A stretch of DNA of 64,000 bases from Candidatus Desulfofervidus auxilii (lineage in GTDB: Bacteria > Desulfobacterota > Desulfofervidia > Desulfofervidales > Desulfofervidaceae), in NCBI GenBank assembly GCA_030262725.1, contig JAJSZS010000003.1, positions 90,867-154,866 of the forward strand, written 5' to 3'. Below the pieces are notes generated by a model. That model saw only the letters and a program-made list of their open reading frames with translations. It ran no database searches and was not told the DNA's origin. The position numbers and the translations under genes are program-made. Shown here piece after piece: positions 62,835-64,000 of this stretch (its first letter is position 1; the number at the start of each line of letters is the position of its first letter).

Positions 62835-63157
62835 AAGAGATTATTTTCAAATGTATCAATGAATTAGAAAAAAATAATATTCCTATAGATGAAGTGATTT
62901 TATTTGGTAGTTATGCAAAAGGTAATTATACGGAATATAGTGATATAGATCTCCTAATAGTATCACCAATATTTGAAGGAGATAGGATAGAAGATAGAAA
63001 AAAAATTAGAAAATATATTTTAAAAATTAGTTCTTATTTAGAAATTATTCCGTGTTCACGAAAAGAATTTCAAGAGAAAAATCCATTTATTGAAGAAATA
63101 ATAAAAAGTGGTTTAAAAATTACTTTTTCTAACAAATCTCTTCAGCGGACGGGCTAA
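62810..63157 (+). CDS. Minimal nucleotidyltransferase (MNT) of the HEPN-MNT pair
   Basis: A 115-residue pol-beta-fold nucleotidyltransferase with the signature VILFGSYAKGNYTEYSDIDLLIVS, containing GS and two metal-binding Asp residues (D-I-D). In HEPN-MNT pairs this subunit can nucleotidylate the HEPN partner. The final residues (SNKSLQRTG) are read from the attC site, showing the cassette boundary cuts the gene's end. Confidence 0.85.
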   Translation: MVTIPDKIKEIIFKCINELEKNNIPIDEVILFGSYAKGNYTEYSDIDLLIVSPIFEGDRIEDRKKIRKYILKISSYLEIIPCSRKEFQEKNPFIEEIIKSGLKITFSNKSLQRTG

Positions 63158-63185
63158 CCGCCGCCGCTGAGTTTGGGCGTTAGAA
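63127..63185 (+). repeat. attC site 5
   Basis: 59 bases from TTCTAAC to GTTAGAA with central GCGGACGGGCTAACCGCCGC and right arm TGAGTTTGGGCGTTA. A complete, typical attC that closes the HEPN-MNT cassette. Confidence 0.9.
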
Positions 63186-63325
63186 ATGAAAAAATATAAA
63201 TTTACCAAATATTTTGAAAATGAAGCTTTAAGGAAAAGACCCTATATCAAAAGGAATGGTATATAAAAGTAATAGAAAATCCCATAAAAGTTGAAAACTT
63301 TGACAATAGTAAAATTACCGTTTGA
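63186..63325 (+). pseudogene. Small decayed cassette gene (toxin-like, frameshifted)
   Basis: ATG at 63186, immediately after attC 5, gives 26 codons (MKKYKFTKYFENEALRKRPYIKRNGI). Adding one base near AGGAATGG restores EWYIKVIENPIKVENF and ENFDNSKITV before a TGA. This resembles a small family of toxin-like or DUF4258-like proteins that begin YKFTK.FE...LRKRPY. A frameshift and an early stop make it non-functional. Confidence 0.55.
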
Positions 63326-63348
63326 ACAAAAGGGGATAAAAAATTTAA

Positions 63349-63407
63349 TCCTAACAAATCCTTCCACCCAATCCACCATATGGCGGGCAGTAAACTTGGC
63401 GTTGGAA
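63349..63407 (+). repeat. attC site 6
   Basis: 59 bases from TCCTAAC to GTTGGAA, with central CCACCCAATCCACCATATGG and a CAGTAAACTTGGCGTTGG right arm. It is more diverged from the other sites, so it likely came with a cassette of different origin. Confidence 0.75.
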
Positions 63408-63472
63408 GAAAAATAAAAAAATCAGAAAAGTGGCATCTTGGAATTATAAAGTAATAAAACTATTAACCATGG

Positions 63473-63739
63473 ATGAATCCTATTTTGGAATTAAAAGAAG
63501 AAAATGACAAAGAAGAATTAATAGAAATTAAAGAGGAACAACCGTTTAATTATGGACATTATTTTGAATTTTTAGATAGGACATTTATAGCAATGGAATA
63601 TATCTATCAGTTTTTAGAATACCATCCTGTTTTACGAAAGGAAAAGAAATTAAGGAAGATATATCAAAAAGTAGAAAAGCTTGTGGCAGAATTATATCAA
63701 GAGGCTGGAAGATTAGAGTTTGAAAATGAAAAGAAATAA
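63473..63739 (+). CDS. Cassette-encoded small acidic protein, unknown
   Basis: An 88-residue, highly charged protein (MNPILELKEENDKEELIEIKEEQPFNYGHYFEFLDRTFIAMEYIYQFLEYHPVLRKEKK...). Probably helical, with an acidic N-terminus and basic middle. No family recognised. No strong ribosome site is visible; another ATG 4 bases upstream is in a different, short frame. It ends just before attC 7. Confidence 0.6.
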   Translation: MNPILELKEENDKEELIEIKEEQPFNYGHYFEFLDRTFIAMEYIYQFLEYHPVLRKEKKLRKIYQKVEKLVAELYQEAGRLEFENEKK

Positions 63740-63744
63740 GGTTC

Positions 63745-63805
63745 GGTTAACGACTTCTTCTAGAGGACAGGCGTAACCGCCGGCCGCTGAGTTTAGGCAT
63801 TAAAT
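63745..63805 (+). repeat. attC site 7 with altered crossover base
   Basis: 61 bases from GGTTAAC to ATTAAAT, with centre GACAGGCGTAACCGCCGGCCGC and right arm CTGAGTTTAGGC. The R' box reads ATTAAAT where the consensus is GTTRRRY, so the base at the recombination point has changed. Activity may be reduced. Confidence 0.78.
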
Positions 63806-63841
63806 GATATTAAACTAAATTTAAGGAGTCAACTATAAGCA

Positions 63842-64000
63842 ATGAGTTGGATTAAAGAGCATCCTTTTAGTAAGCAAGGCATAGATAACTCTAACAAGTT
63901 TATGAACTACAGCAAAGATGGCTTTTTTAAAGGGCAGACCCTGAGAAAGGCGTCTTTTAAAATAGTTTTTAAAAACACAGTTAAATCTAATTCCTTTATG
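63842..64000 (+). CDS. Cassette-encoded protein, partial at the window edge
   Basis: An open frame from ATG at 63842 runs to the end of the window (53 codons: MSWIKEHPFSKQGIDNSNKF...KGQTLRKASFKIVFKNTVKSNSFM). An AAGGAG site lies about 13 bases upstream. It would be the eighth cassette. The reading is incomplete and no family is recognised. Confidence 0.45.
   Translation, partial: MSWIKEHPFSKQGIDNSNKFMNYSKDGFFKGQTLRKASFKIVFKNTVKSNSFM

Overview
The window is AT-rich, gene-dense bacterial DNA. Its content points to a thermophilic, sulfate-reducing Desulfobacterota-like organism, possibly Desulfofervidus-like; that name is a guess from gene content. The main clues are sulfate adenylyltransferase, a siroheme/haem pair (precorrin-2 dehydrogenase and hemL), an ADP-forming acetyl-CoA synthetase, a branched-polyamine synthase (BpsA) beside SpeD and SpeE, and an archaeal-type family B DNA polymerase.

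Layout. 1-1.4 kb: end of a ribosomal operon (rpoA 3' end, rplQ), then rpsU from its own strong promoter, and yqeY. 1.4-9.8 kb: PAP2-like membrane protein, polB, flavin reductase, serS, HD hydrolase, ddl, a DnaG-like protein and a PAP2 phosphatase. 9.8-11.9 kb: an unusual trio made of a trypsin-like protease, a coiled-coil protein, and a free-standing copy of the protease's N-terminal domain. 12.1-14.6 kb: polyamine genes and a NifU-like protein. 14.7-26.3 kb: M48 peptidase, ATP-grasp protein and a type II secretion/pseudopilus cluster split between the strands. 26.3-31.3 kb: DRTGG protein, ADP-forming acyl-CoA synthetase, CBS protein and GAPDH. 31.3-38.5 kb: an NtrC-type two-component pair facing a sigma-54 promoter with an upstream dyad. 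That promoter drives a TSUP transporter, a small membrane protein, a winged-helix protein, sat and an unknown protein, and the unit ends at a strong terminator. 38.5-40.8 kb: exported protein, porin-like protein and a decayed TSUP gene. 40.9-50.6 kb: apgM-like, hom, aminotransferase, metG, ricT, fmdB-like, hemL, siroheme synthase and a truncated GT-C membrane protein.

50.7-64 kb is accessory. A TPR protein overlaps a 1649-residue protein that joins a BrxC/PglY-like P-loop ATPase to a C-terminal PglZ phosphatase-superfamily domain. Two toxin-antitoxin modules follow, both with frameshifted toxins, then a decayed duplicate of the big gene's 3' end, then a remnant of an integron integrase (IntI) on the minus strand. 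From 59.1 kb to the window edge lies a chromosomal integron cassette array with five complete attC-like sites of 59-61 bp and two broken ones. Cassette cargo includes membrane, secreted, HEPN-MNT and AbrB-type proteins.

The most novel signal is a roughly 100 bp repeat found upstream of three cassette genes. It holds a TTGACA box, a dyad in the promoter spacer, a Shine-Dalgarno site and a mini-ORF whose stop codon overlaps the cassette gene's start (ATGA). It looks like a portable promoter and translation-coupling module. Several chromosomal genes have a -10-like hexamer only 6-11 nt before the ATG and no Shine-Dalgarno site, which suggests leaderless transcripts. All assignments are by eye from the sequence; no database search was run.
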